Notes under the pieces: generated by a model
Databases searched by the model: none
What the model was told of the DNA's origin: nothing
Seen by the model: only the letters and a program-made list of their open reading frames with translations
Part shown: one piece after another, positions 1 to 9,660 of the stretch
How positions within the stretch are numbered: the stretch's first letter is position 1
Layout: every line of letters starts with the position of its first letter
Assembly (NCBI RefSeq): GCF_965638725.1
Contig: NC_134949.1
Coordinates: 103,956,586-104,020,585, forward strand
DNA: 64,000 nucleotides
Origin: Aptenodytes patagonicus
Taxonomy: Eukaryota; Chordata; Aves; Sphenisciformes; Spheniscidae
Reading direction: 5' to 3'
Program-made: the position numbers and the translations under genes

Positions 1-281
1 CCTCTGATGTAAATTAGAACAGCTGATAAAATATATGTTTAGCTGTTATAGCCCCGTGGGGGGAAACAGTGCAATAGCATAGACCCTGCAGCACAGGAGT
101 GCTGCTGTTGCACCCTGTCCCCCAGATGCACCCTTGCCCAGGGAACGTCCTGTGTGAGGGCAGCACGCGCTGGGAAGGTCCAGGGTCCTTTCATAGGCTT
201 TAAAGCAGCTTGAAGGGGCTACAGGGCAATGCAGAGCTGGGTCCAAGAGGAATTAATCCGCTGGGAAGCAGTTGCACGGGG

Positions 282-325
282 CTATAGAAACACAAGAGCT
301 GTGTTGTGCTCTTGTGTTTCTATAG
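282..325. repeat. Perfect 17-bp inverted repeat (hairpin)
   Basis: Positions 282-298 are the exact reverse complement of 309-325, with a 10-base spacer (CTGTGTTGTG). The pairing stops cleanly at both outer ends (G at 281 and G at 326 do not pair). The transcript of either strand could fold into a 17-bp stem. It is shorter than a usual animal microRNA precursor stem, and I see no flanking pairing. It may instead be a templated-repair palindrome. Confidence 0.9.
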
Positions 326-1524
326 GAAGGTATGGAAACTGTAAGGCAAGGGGAGAGCAGCACTGCCTCCCAGGCAAGAGAGCACAACCCTGCAGCTTGG
401 CAGACCCTCGCTGTTCAGAAGACGGATGACGTGAGGGTGGGACGGGTGGGAACATAACCCCTGCGTTGCGTTGCCTTCCTGGAATGCTTTTATGGCACCT
501 GCCTTTGGGCAGGAGCAAGGCCAGTGCTCAGTGACCAGTGGGGCGGCTTGCCCAACATGCAGTGGGACAAAGGATCACACCAGTGACTCTCTCACCTGAA
601 GATGGGTACACTGAGGAACTTTTGCTGCAAGGCTCCTCTATCCTGTGAGGAGTGAGGGTGGGTGATGAGTTAGTTGATGTGCAGAAGCGGTGGGAAGTGG
701 CTTGCAAGCAAGGAGACGCTTTGCATCCCCTGGCAGCCGATGGCTCAGGGTTTCCTGGCCTGCCCTGCTCCCTGGGAGCAGAGGACACAGCAGCAGCGTG
801 CTGTCTTGTACTGCCAGGGCAAGGTTGTTGAGGAAGGTTGCCAAACTTTCAAGAAATGCTTCCAAACAAATGACTTGGAGTTCTCCTGGGATGTCCCCTC
901 TCAAACATCATCTCTTCATTCCTTCCTATTAACTCTGAGTTGGTTTTGAAATTTGACATTCAGTTTTCTTCCTGTGATAAAATATTTAAAAACTGGAAGT
1001 AAAAGATGCAGTTTTAATATGTGCTTTGGTCTCACTTGATGCCATTCTGCATTCCAGCGGGTTCCTGCAGCCCCTGCTTGTTTCGCGTGTCCTTCGGCCT
1101 TGGTCTTTGGCACCTAAGACAAAGCAGAACCACTCCTAGGACTCTAAACCTTCCTTAACGACTAAGAAACTGCTGCATCGTATCTGCCTACTGCTGTTTT
1201 TTTGGTCCTTCTCCTCCAATCCTCCGCCTCCTCCCTCTTTTCTTCCAGCAGATAATATGGGATTACAGTCCTGTTGCACAGGGCAGGAAAAGGCAGCCCT
1301 TGCCCTAGAGTGATGCTTTCCAAGGCAGAAGCAGTGTAAACAGTGGGGCTTGATGTGGGAAGGATGTGTGAGAGGTAATGAAGTATCTAGCTCGCTTTGC
1401 TACCGCAGCAAGCAGGAGGGACCAGCTCAGTGTCCTTTCAGCCAACTGCGCTCACCAGCGAAAAGGCTGGTTGTGGTGGTGTGGGACTGACAAGATTAAT
1501 GGCACCCTACCTGCTTGGACATTT

Positions 1525-1541
1525 AAAAAAAAAAAAAAAAA
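1525..1541 (+). repeat. Poly(A) run, 17 A
   Basis: An uninterrupted run of 17 A. No recognisable retroposed gene lies immediately upstream, so it is recorded only as a homopolymer tract. Confidence 0.9.
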
Positions 1542-1714
1542 TCCTTTCATGGGCATCGTTTAAACCAAATATAAGTGTGTTTCTCTAGTGGCTCCTATTT
1601 AGAAATGCAAACAGGAAAGCCAGGCCCAGAGACTACTTGCTTCTGCAATCCGGACAGGGAACGGAATACGACAGGCAACAAATTTGAGCACATGCTCATC
1701 TGGGCTTTCTTGCT

Positions 1715-1741
1715 TTCATTCATTCATTCATTCATTCATTC
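1715..1741. repeat. Tetranucleotide microsatellite (TTCA)n
   Basis: Six complete TTCA units followed by a partial one, without interruption. Length is likely to vary between individuals. Confidence 0.95.
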
Positions 1742-3173
1742 CATTTTTTCCCTGTATGTTTCTAAGGAGAGTTATGTTTATAAATGACACTGGCAGGGAG
1801 CTGAGCCCTCCTCTACAGCCACCAGTGCCAGTGAGCTCTCCAGGGACATGTGGGCGCAAGCTCGCTACTGCCATTGCAAACCGCTTGCCTCCATCAGCAG
1901 CTTTATTTAAAAAGAATGATCTGGGCAGGGGGTATTTTGTCTTCTAACTGACATTGTGCTCATCCCCCCTGCAGGCACTGGGAGCGGGTCCTGTGCCTGG
2001 GCTGCTGGGCAAAGCGAGGGGAGAGGGAGGGAGCTGCTCCTCTGGCATCCCCGGAGCCTGCCCTCATGATGGGTGCCGCCCTCAGACCCCTCCTTGGGGA
2101 CCGTCACAAAAGCAAAGCGCAGTGGGGGTGGCTGCAAAGCAGGGGGTGACCTGGTCTGTGGCCTTGTGCATGCTGTACCTGCTCCTTGTAGGGGTGGAGG
2201 GAGCATTCATTTCTGGGACCGTCGACTACATGTGAAAATTCACCGGCAGGGGGGAAAATACTGGCTTTATCATTATTTTGAGCGTGAGGGAATGAATGGG
2301 TGAATGCTGGGAGCAGTATGGCAAACCACGAGGGGCTGTGACTCCTTGCAGCCCCCTCATGGGATGCTAATAGGGAGGAGGGGCCCACTGTCCCATGTGA
2401 AAGAGAAGGGCCATGACCAATTGCTGTTAAATGTGGCAGTAACGCCTCACATGGTGGCCGCGGAATAAAAGGCAGAGGCAGCCTGAACTGTAAAGACGTT
2501 TCATTTCCCTGGTAATGAGGGAGACACACTGTGGCAATGAAACCGGAGAGAGACTGTGAGATGCTAATTTCTGTTCCTGCTGCCGCTGCCACTTTGATCT
2601 GAAGCAAATGCCCGTTTTAAATTGCAAACGGATGCAAGTCAGATACCATCCAGCCAGTGGCTTACAGGCTTAATGAAGTGGGACGTACGCTTCTGCCTGA
2701 TAATGTTAGGAGAGTCAGGCAATTCAGAGAGGAATTACTGAAGGTCTAAAGAGACGGGGAGGAAGCATGGGGATGTCTCAGGGTAACTCTCACCGCCATC
2801 AGTGTGGCACAAAGTCTCCTGCTTTCTGTCCTTGGGAAGCTATGCCTGTGGCTAAACTCCTAGCCCCTCTGTGCCTAGAGGGAAAGCTATGAACATACTG
2901 TCCTGCTATTAAGCATCTATGTTTTAAAGCACGCATCCTGTAAAGGCAATGCAAGGTCATCTTTCTCTTTGGTCTCAGAGTGTGAACACAAATTTGGTGC
3001 GTTTCCCAGGTGAGGCAAAAGTATGGGAGGCTAAGTAGCTCATTTTGTGCTATCACTTGGACGTGTAATCGGACTTGAGCAAGACAAAATTTGTTGTGAC
3101 TTGACTGACGAGGCAGTTCTGGGGCAGACCCAGAGGCTCCTGGGAATGGGATCACCTAGTCAGAAGCAGTGAT

Positions 3174-3200
3174 CTGGGAGCCTGGGAGCCTGGGAGCCTG
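3174..3200. repeat. 8-bp tandem repeat (CTGGGAGC) x3.4
   Basis: Three identical CTGGGAGC units followed by CTG. It is a short, perfect tandem array in unique DNA. Confidence 0.9.
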
Positions 3201-3645
3201 CATCTTCTTGAGTCTGTTACATGCGAAGATCTGACCTGTTTTGAAGAACGAATGTCTAAAGGGATATTTATTAACACTCTTCACTAACAAAAGGCACTTG
3301 GGCCCTAGGATCAGGCGAGTTTGTTGTATATCTTGCGTGGATACTCAGAGGCTTGGATGATTCTGCAAGCTGCTACGCTAGACTAGCCAGACATGGCAAG
3401 GCTGGGGGACCTGAAGGCAGCTGGAAAGCTTGACCTCTGCACCGAGCAAGGAAGAAATGATCTAGCTATTGAAAAAGGCAGGTGTGGCTCACAAATCTAT
3501 TAGGTTCTTTGAAGGAGTCAGTGAGCATCTGGATGAGAAAAATCTCATGGATGTAGTCTGTGCAGAGCCAAAAGTCTCCACAATATCCATCTTCAAAGGA
3601 TCTTACAGAAACTAAGTAACGATGGGATAAGACTGGCAGGTCTTA

Positions 3646-3824
3646 TCTGTGTAGGTGACTGTAAAGCGAGACATGGTGGCAAAAAAATCAGTCTTAGCTT
3701 CACATATAAAATGATGGGCACTGAGTTGACCATTATCATTCAGAAGCAAGATCTTGATGTGACAATAGCCAGTTATACGTAACATCTGCCTGATGTTCAG
3801 AGCAGGCAAGATAGCAAACAAAAA
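3646..3824 (+). repeat. 179-bp direct repeat, copy 1 (inserted inside CR1)
   Basis: Identical to 4067-4245 except for two substitutions (T/C in CAGTCTTAGC and C/G in GATGTGACAA), with no indels. The flanking CR1 text reads as if it once ran from GGGATAAGA...TCTTATC (to 3645) directly into AACTATTTG, so this copy appears to be the inserted one. Its content belongs about 250 bases further downstream in the CR1 order. Confidence 0.9.
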
Positions 3825-4066
3825 CTATTTGTTAACAAATAAAGGCAGAAAAGAAAGTAAACAGATCTGACAGAAAAGGGAGGTCACCGGTGACGAGACC
3901 TCTGCTGCTCAATAAACACGTAAATGGCCTGGAAAAGAGGATGACTACTAAGAGAAGAAAGTTAATATTAAGTTAGTCAAGGTATTAGGAACAAGGGCTG
4001 GCTCTGACGAAATGCACAGGGGTGTTATGAGACTGAGTGGCTGGGCAATGAAACAGCAGATGACAT

Positions 4067-4245
4067 TCTGTGTAGGTGACTGTAAAGCGAGACATGGTGG
4101 CAAAAAAATCAGTCTCAGCTTCACATATAAAATGATGGGCACTGAGTTGACCATTATCATTCAGAAGCAAGATCTTGATGTGAGAATAGCCAGTTATACG
4201 TAACATCTGCCTGATGTTCAGAGCAGGCAAGATAGCAAACAAAAA
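4067..4245 (+). repeat. 179-bp direct repeat, copy 2 (in its native CR1 position)
   Basis: This copy is preceded by CAGATGACAT and followed by GTTGTGAGTTAATCAGG. Both flanks continue the CR1 reverse-transcriptase region in the expected order, so I infer it is the donor. It is offset exactly 421 bases from copy 1. Confidence 0.9.
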
Positions 4246-4957
4246 GTTGTGAGTTAATCAGGAAAGAAATACAGACCAAAACGGAGAGCATCATTTTGCC
4301 GCTGCGTACACCTGCGGTGCACCCGCACCTTCTGTGCAGGGCTGTTCCTCTACCCCTAGAGAGGACAGCAGATCTGGCAAGGGTGCAGGGAGGGCTGGCA
4401 GCGACTGACAAAAGCCATGGCACAGCTTCCAGGTGGGGAATGGCTGAACCACCCGGGCCTGTCACTCTGGGGCAGATGACTCCAGGCTGTGAGAGAGGTC
4501 TCAAATGGCAAGGAAAGGACTGACAGCGGCTGGTCTTTTCCTCCTCTCCCTGCATGAGAGCAGCAGGACACTGGAGAAGCTAGCCGGCAGCAGCCTCGAA
4601 ATGAGAGGAATACAAAGGAGCAGGGTTTTCACACAACACAAAGTTAAGTTGGAAAGCTCCTTGTTATGGGATGTTGTGCTGCAATTTTGTGTTTTCCAGG
4701 AGAAAATGAACAAGAAGGCTATCTACTGAGCATTGCTAACCATGAAGTAGCCAACCTGGTATGTCCTGAGCTGTGGATTGGTAGAGGTTTGGGGAAGTAT
4801 CACATATGACTGCTCTGCTTTTGTCTTCTGCTTTAGGCCTGTGCTTTTGGCCATTGCTCAGACAAAGTGAGGAGGTAGATAGTCTGACCATCTAGACTTT
4901 TTTTATGTTCTTATTCTATGTTTACTTCTTAGCTGTACATATAACTGTATAAGATGC

Positions 4958-4977
4958 AAAAAAAAAAAAAAAAAAAA
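4958..4977 (+). repeat. Poly(A) run, 20 A
   Basis: An uninterrupted run of 20 A starting 37 bases after the CR1 3' end. CR1 elements do not end in poly(A), so it is probably not part of that element. It could be a separate simple repeat or the tail of a very short, unrecognisable retroposed sequence. Confidence 0.9.
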
Positions 4978-5139
4978 GGCACATACCCCCTCACATTTTA
5001 TTTTCCTTTTATACTGCCTATCAGGGCTTTTTAAAAAAAAAAAATGCTTCCAAAAGCATTAAAATCCTCTTTCAGTAGAGTAAATCATGTTAACCTGTAG
5101 GCCACTAGGCAAGATGAAGTTTTTAGCTTATCCTTTCTT

Positions 5140-5275
5140 TTATTACAGCACCTCCCATTCAAGGACTTCACACCCTCATAATAGCGTAGTTCAGAATTTT
5201 CTCTGCTTAACAAATGAGGGAACTTAGACACAGTAGTTTGCTGTGAAACAGGCAAAGAAATCAGAAATCTGCTTT
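5140..5275 (+). mobile_element. Possible MIR-type SINE relic
   Basis: The order of ACAAATGAGGGAACTTAGACACAG-like text, followed by a GCTGTGAAACAGGCAAAG-like stretch, resembles the MIR/core-SINE segment around 'ACAGATGAGGAAACTGAGGCACAG'. The copy is strongly diverged and I could not run an alignment. It could be a chance resemblance. Confidence 0.35.
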
Positions 5276-8200
5276 TTTAGAACATCTCTAGAGAAGGAGA
5301 CAGGAGGAAAGACTGACTCCAAAAGTGAGAATCAAAGGGAAAAATCTCTCTGCTGGACCCAAAATAAGTTTCCATAGAAACAGATTTTTCTGAAAATGAA
5401 TTACTGCAGTATGAAATGAAGATTGTGGATCTAATTCTGCAAAATACTTAAGCATGTTCTCTGCTTATCCCTATCCAGCTCAGGATGCAAGCATGTGATT
5501 TCCATGGAGGCTTATGCGCTTTATTTGATGGAGGTAGAAATAAGGACAAGCTGTGTTGAATTGGGATCTGGGCTTTCTTGTGCTTCCTCACTGCTGACAA
5601 ACTTGCAACTTATTTTTTATGACAGCACGTGTTGCTTTGCTCTAAAAGTACAGACCCCAGTGCGTAGACCCCAGTGCTTCAGTCTGGGAGTTCAGCACAA
5701 AGTTCCAGCAGACTCTTCCCACTAATGGGGAATGGAGTCAGCAGAGTGTTTACGTTGCTGGGTACTTTATTGTCTCGTTAATTAACTCTTTTTCTATTTA
5801 CATGCAGATTTAAATTTATGTAGGATATTTATTCTGTCAATGAACGCCATGGTGATTATCAAATAATTAACTTGAGAATTGATGGCACAAGAGGTTGAGA
5901 TTTGTTTGTAATCTATCTTTTGTGCACCTCTATTTATGGCCCATAGACATTTTAAAGACGGGATAGGTTCTTAATATCTTGCACGCTAATTGCTTTTATT
6001 GTGAGTGTGTGCTGGTAAATGATTGGTTTTAGTTTAAGCTATTTAAGGCTGTTTTGCGTATCTTTTTTTTCCCCTCTGTTGTGACTTTATGCTCAGCCAG
6101 ATTAATAGGACAAATAAGGTCTGACTCAAGAGTTTTATTCCCATTTGCTTTTATTTCCATACTTGGAACAGATGAAGCTTTTGTGTAGCCAAGCTGCAGC
6201 TACTCTTCTTCACACAAACTTTCCGTCTTCTTCTTCCCTCTTTATTTCACACTGGCTTTCAACTTTTTATTTGGGAAGGTGTCTATTTGTAGACACCCCC
6301 CCAAGCATTTCTCAGCAGCACTATAGAGCCTCACATAATGAATATAAGCCTACTGATGATAGCGCTTTGAGACTCTCTTCAGACGCTGAAGAACAAATAA
6401 TCCTTATGGAAATTGTATCTAGTTTTCTTGTTCCCTCCCCGGAGCCCCTGTGCCTGTCCCAGCCAAAATAAACTCTCAAGGCATTTAAACAACCCGTCTT
6501 AATGTAATGTTGGACATAGAAGCTGTTGACTTGCTTTTGAGTCCATATGAACAATCTCCCCCGCTTGTCACCCATGAGGCCGCCAGTGCTGTCACTGCAC
6601 CGGGCTCTTACATGCAGCGGGGTGGTGACGGTCACTGACGGTGAAGCTGGTGCTGGAGCCCAGGTAATTATCAAAGGGGCAGCAGCAGCTGAAACTGCCC
6701 CTTAGCACTGCTGGGCTTTGGTTTTCCTTACAGCTGGAAACTATTCTTTCTCAAAATTTTCTCTGACAGGGAGATGGAAGACACGCTTCATCTCCTGGAG
6801 ATTCAGTTGCTTCTTAGTGCTTGCTGAGAGCCACGTTCACTTTGCAGGCATCCTCCCCTCCTCCTCCTCCCTGCTTTGGGATGGATTTTTTGTTTTGTCA
6901 GTGCCTGCCATGCTGTTACCATCAAAAGCGCACGCTAGCTATGGCAGCAGTTATGTCTCTCATTTGGTGTGGTTTTCAGCTCCAAGCTTTTCAAGGTCTA
7001 TGGAAAGGATGCTATCAAAGGAAATTACATCCCTCCGGCAAGACCAATGAGGGGAGCTGCAGGTGCCTGGTGGACAGTCTTTCTCCTTGGATGCTTTCAA
7101 ATCCCTGAGGAGGCCCGTGCCCTATGTCACCATACAAAATGGTGAACAGATTTGCATGGGAAGAGCAGCTTTTTGTCGCCCTTTTTGGTCCAAGCGGGGC
7201 CTCTGATCCCACACGCCCGGCAGCAACCACCACCCAGTGCAGAAGGTAATCCTGCCCACTCCCTAGCTGGTGTTGTCTAGATCTCCCCTCAGAGGTGTCC
7301 CAGGCCCACAAAACAAGCTGTGGTGCTGGGCACACCTTCCTTCATGCTGCAGGCGTGAGCCACGGGGGTACATCCCCACGTGGGCCATCTCTGCCGGCCT
7401 CCTAGCCAGGCACATTTCCCTTCTGAGCTTGCAAAGCCTGCTGTTTGCATGCCAAATTGAAGTCATGAGAATGAATTAAAAAAAAAAAAAATCTATTTTT
7501 AATCCAGTGTGAGATCTCTTACTCTTGGCTATTTTTTTCATAATTGGTTCTGTTTTCTGCTAATGATTTTAAATTTAGCATCTATTCCTGCCTCAGAGTG
7601 TTACTTTGATAGCCAGTGTTAAGGAAGAAGATTAAGACTGTTGTTAGCAGTGGAGGCTGCAGGACATATGGGTGCTGCAGACCTGTTAGTGATAGACAGA
7701 AAGTTGTTTTGAGGCAGTGGGACAGATTGTCTGGGAATCCTGGCTTAGTAGCAATGAAAGGCTGATGAGGTAAGTAGTGCTGGGAAAATCCTGTTAGGGA
7801 AGGAAAAGAGCAGACTGGAACCGAGTGATCACAGGACACCCGGTATTGACTATGCAGTTTCTCTGCAAAACTGAATTCACTTTTGGCACAGAAGTGGGAT
7901 TCTTATTTCTCTCCCTATTGCACTTGCTTCATTAGCAGGCTTGTAAGGCACTCTGAACTTTCCAGCATTTAGTAATGGATTAGGACCAAAAGCTCGTTCT
8001 GAACCGTCAAAGCAGTTGGTTCAGGTTTGGATCAGGCGTTTCCACCTCCATCTCATTTGCAGATGTTGTGGAGTGGGGTGAAGGATCCAGGACAGCATCC
8101 CCAGATCTGGTCCCTGTTGATGTGATGGAGGTTAGAAAATCCAGTGCAGAAACGTTCTTTGCTGAGCTGGAGGGGAGCTATTTCTGAATTCAGGCAGGAC

Positions 8201-8972
8201 AGTATGGGCAATAGAGATGTGTACAAACGTGTACGGTGAAACCTGTGGGTAACTACCAGCACTGTCTCTCCAATGCTGGGAGCTGCCCTGTAGCCGGAGT
8301 CTGTTTCCATGTTGGCTGTGTTTTGCAGCGCTAAAGCACTTCCCTGGCTCTGTTTTGGTCAGCAGGTGATTTGTTGCCTGTTCCTCTACAATAGGTAGAT
8401 TAGCCGTGATTTATTTGGGACAGGGTTGTGACTGGTGATCCGTGTGCTCTTGTGGGTGTAGGAGATGCGTGATCTCATAATGAAGGGTGATTGCTGTGCA
8501 GTGCAAGGGGACAGATAAATGACACAGAGGAGTCTGGATTTACTGGCTGAGTGGGTATGTGGGTGGGATATCCAAAATCCTTCAGGTAGGCTCCTAAATA
8601 CAGCCTTTCCCACTCCCTGCACCCTTCTGATTAGGGGCAACAAAGTGGCAGGCTTGTCTCCCTTTTTATTCTCTGCCTTTTCAGGAGGAGATGGGGGGAT
8701 GAGCAAGGGAACAAATCCCCCTGCAGAAGACAAGAAGCAGCGAGAGGTCTGCAAGCAGAGACAATGCTTCTCCTGTCAAGCGTGCATGCTGTCTGGGGGT
8801 AGTGCAGTCATGGTTCCCCCTCGTAAGAGGCAGGGGAGGGGACCCTGGGAGGGATGTCTGGAAGCAGTGTCCCTGGGTAACAGGGGAACTGCCCAGGAGG
8901 GGGGCTGCACAGCATCCAGGAGGTGCAAAGACCTGGAGGGAGGCTGAGGTCTGGAGACAGGATGAGTCTCGT

Positions 8973-9660
8973 AGAAGCATAGAACAGCCCAGGTTGGAAG
9001 GGACCTTGAAAGATCATCTGGTCCAACCTTTTGTGGGAAAGGGAGTCTAGATGAGATCATCTGGCACCCTGTCCAGTCATGTGTTGAAAACCTCCAGTGA
9101 TGGGGACTCCACCACATCCCTGGGGAGGTTGTTCCAGTGATTGATTGTTCTCAGTGTAAAAAAAATTATTTCTTATATCAAGACGAAATCTCTCCTGGTG
9201 CAACTTGTACCCATTGCCCCTTGTCCTGTCCATGTGGCTCCTTGTGAAGAGAAAGCCTCTGCCTAATTTGTAGCCACCCTTTAGGTACTGGAAAACTGTG
9301 AGGAGGTCCCCCCTGAGTCTTCTCTTCTCCAGGGAGAAAAGACCTAACTCCTTCAGTCTTTCCTCATAGGACAGGTTCTCCAGCTCTTTGACCACCTTCG
9401 TGGCTCTCCTTTGAACCCTCTCCAGTCTGTCCGCATCCTTTTTGAATTGTGAGGACCAGAACTGGACACTGTATGCTAGATGTGACCTGAAAAGCACTGG
9501 GTAGAGTGGGATGATCATGTCTCTATCTCTGCTAGTAATGTCCCTGTGGATGCAGCCCAGGATCCGATTTACCTTTGTTGCTGCAGCGGCGCGCTGCCAA
9601 CTTGTGTTCAGCTTGTCCACCAGGACCTCCTGGTCCTGGAGTCCCTCCATACAACCGAAG
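8973..9660 (-). mobile_element. CR1 LINE, minus strand, 5'-truncated avian type
   Basis: Read on the minus strand, the element covers the end of ORF2 and the 3' untranslated region. Its 3' terminus lies at 8973, where the plus strand reads AGAAGCATAGAACAGCCCAGG, the reverse complement of the CR1 octamer end. The familiar avian CR1 text follows on the plus strand: GGTTGGAAGGGACCTTGAAAG, GATGGGGACTCCACCAC and TTGTCCTGTCC. It is much better preserved than the other CR1 pieces here and is therefore probably younger. It is truncated at about 9,660, as most CR1 copies are. Confidence 0.93.
9057..9650 (-). pseudogene. CR1 ORF2 C-terminal remnant (reverse transcriptase end), frameshifted
   Basis: This 197-codon open frame is the only recognisable protein remnant in the window. 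It encodes the end of the CR1 ORF2 polyprotein, downstream of the reverse-transcriptase catalytic palm. Hallmark segments are GCIHRDITSRDRD, a VQRRATK motif, the ELGLFSLEKRRLRGDL block and FQYLKGGYK. In the intact element this protein has endonuclease and reverse-transcriptase domains and copies CR1 RNA into the genome. Here the endonuclease and the catalytic part of the polymerase are absent. The methionine at the start is an ordinary internal residue, not a true start. After about residue 160 (near the FF pair) the frame departs from the expected CR1 C-terminus, which indicates a frameshift, so the last ~35 residues are out of frame. It is non-functional. Confidence 0.88.

Larger units (their letters stand above)
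1..3439. other. Unique DNA without a recognisable gene
   Basis: Open frames here are all under 170 codons, overlap on both strands and resemble no family I know. The stretch holds the perfect inverted repeat at 282-325, a 17-A run at 1525-1541, a TTCA microsatellite at 1715-1741 and an 8-bp tandem repeat at 3174-3200. The last ~200 bases (from about 3,245) may be a degraded 5' part of the CR1 element that follows, because the bases around 3,265-3,300 faintly resemble CR1 reverse-transcriptase sequence. No promoter or exon can be supported. Confidence 0.6.
3440..4920 (+). mobile_element. Ancient CR1 LINE fragment, plus strand, reaching its 3' end
   Basis: The sequence follows the order of a CR1 non-LTR retrotransposon, recalled from known amniote CR1 elements. 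First comes the reverse-transcriptase part around ACAAATCTATTAG (3491) and the GGATGAG motif. Then comes the 'AAGGGCTGGCTCTGACGA' stretch near 3,990, the CAGATGACATTC region near 4,057 and ATAAAATGATGGGCACTGAG near 4,128. The 3' untranslated part follows, ending in ATGTTCTTATTCTATG at 4920, the octamer-type CR1 terminus. All reading frames are broken by stops and indels, so it is an old, dead copy. Its 5' limit is uncertain (somewhere from about 3,245 to 3,460). A 179-bp internal segment occurs twice inside it. Transposition was by target-primed reverse transcription, which usually leaves 5'-truncated copies such as this one. Confidence 0.8.
4921..8972. other. AT-rich unique DNA; possible conserved element at 5,730-6,180
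   Basis: No gene is recognisable. A 20-A run sits at 4958-4977, 37 bases past the CR1 end. A SINE-like relic is at about 5,140-5,275. From 5,730 to 6,180 the sequence becomes AT-rich and CpG-poor, with homeodomain-type TAATTA cores at 5779-5784 and 5864-5869, as is common in conserved vertebrate enhancers. That reading is only inference. The remaining open frames (for example 6145-6471 and 6718-7050) look like chance. Confidence 0.5.
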
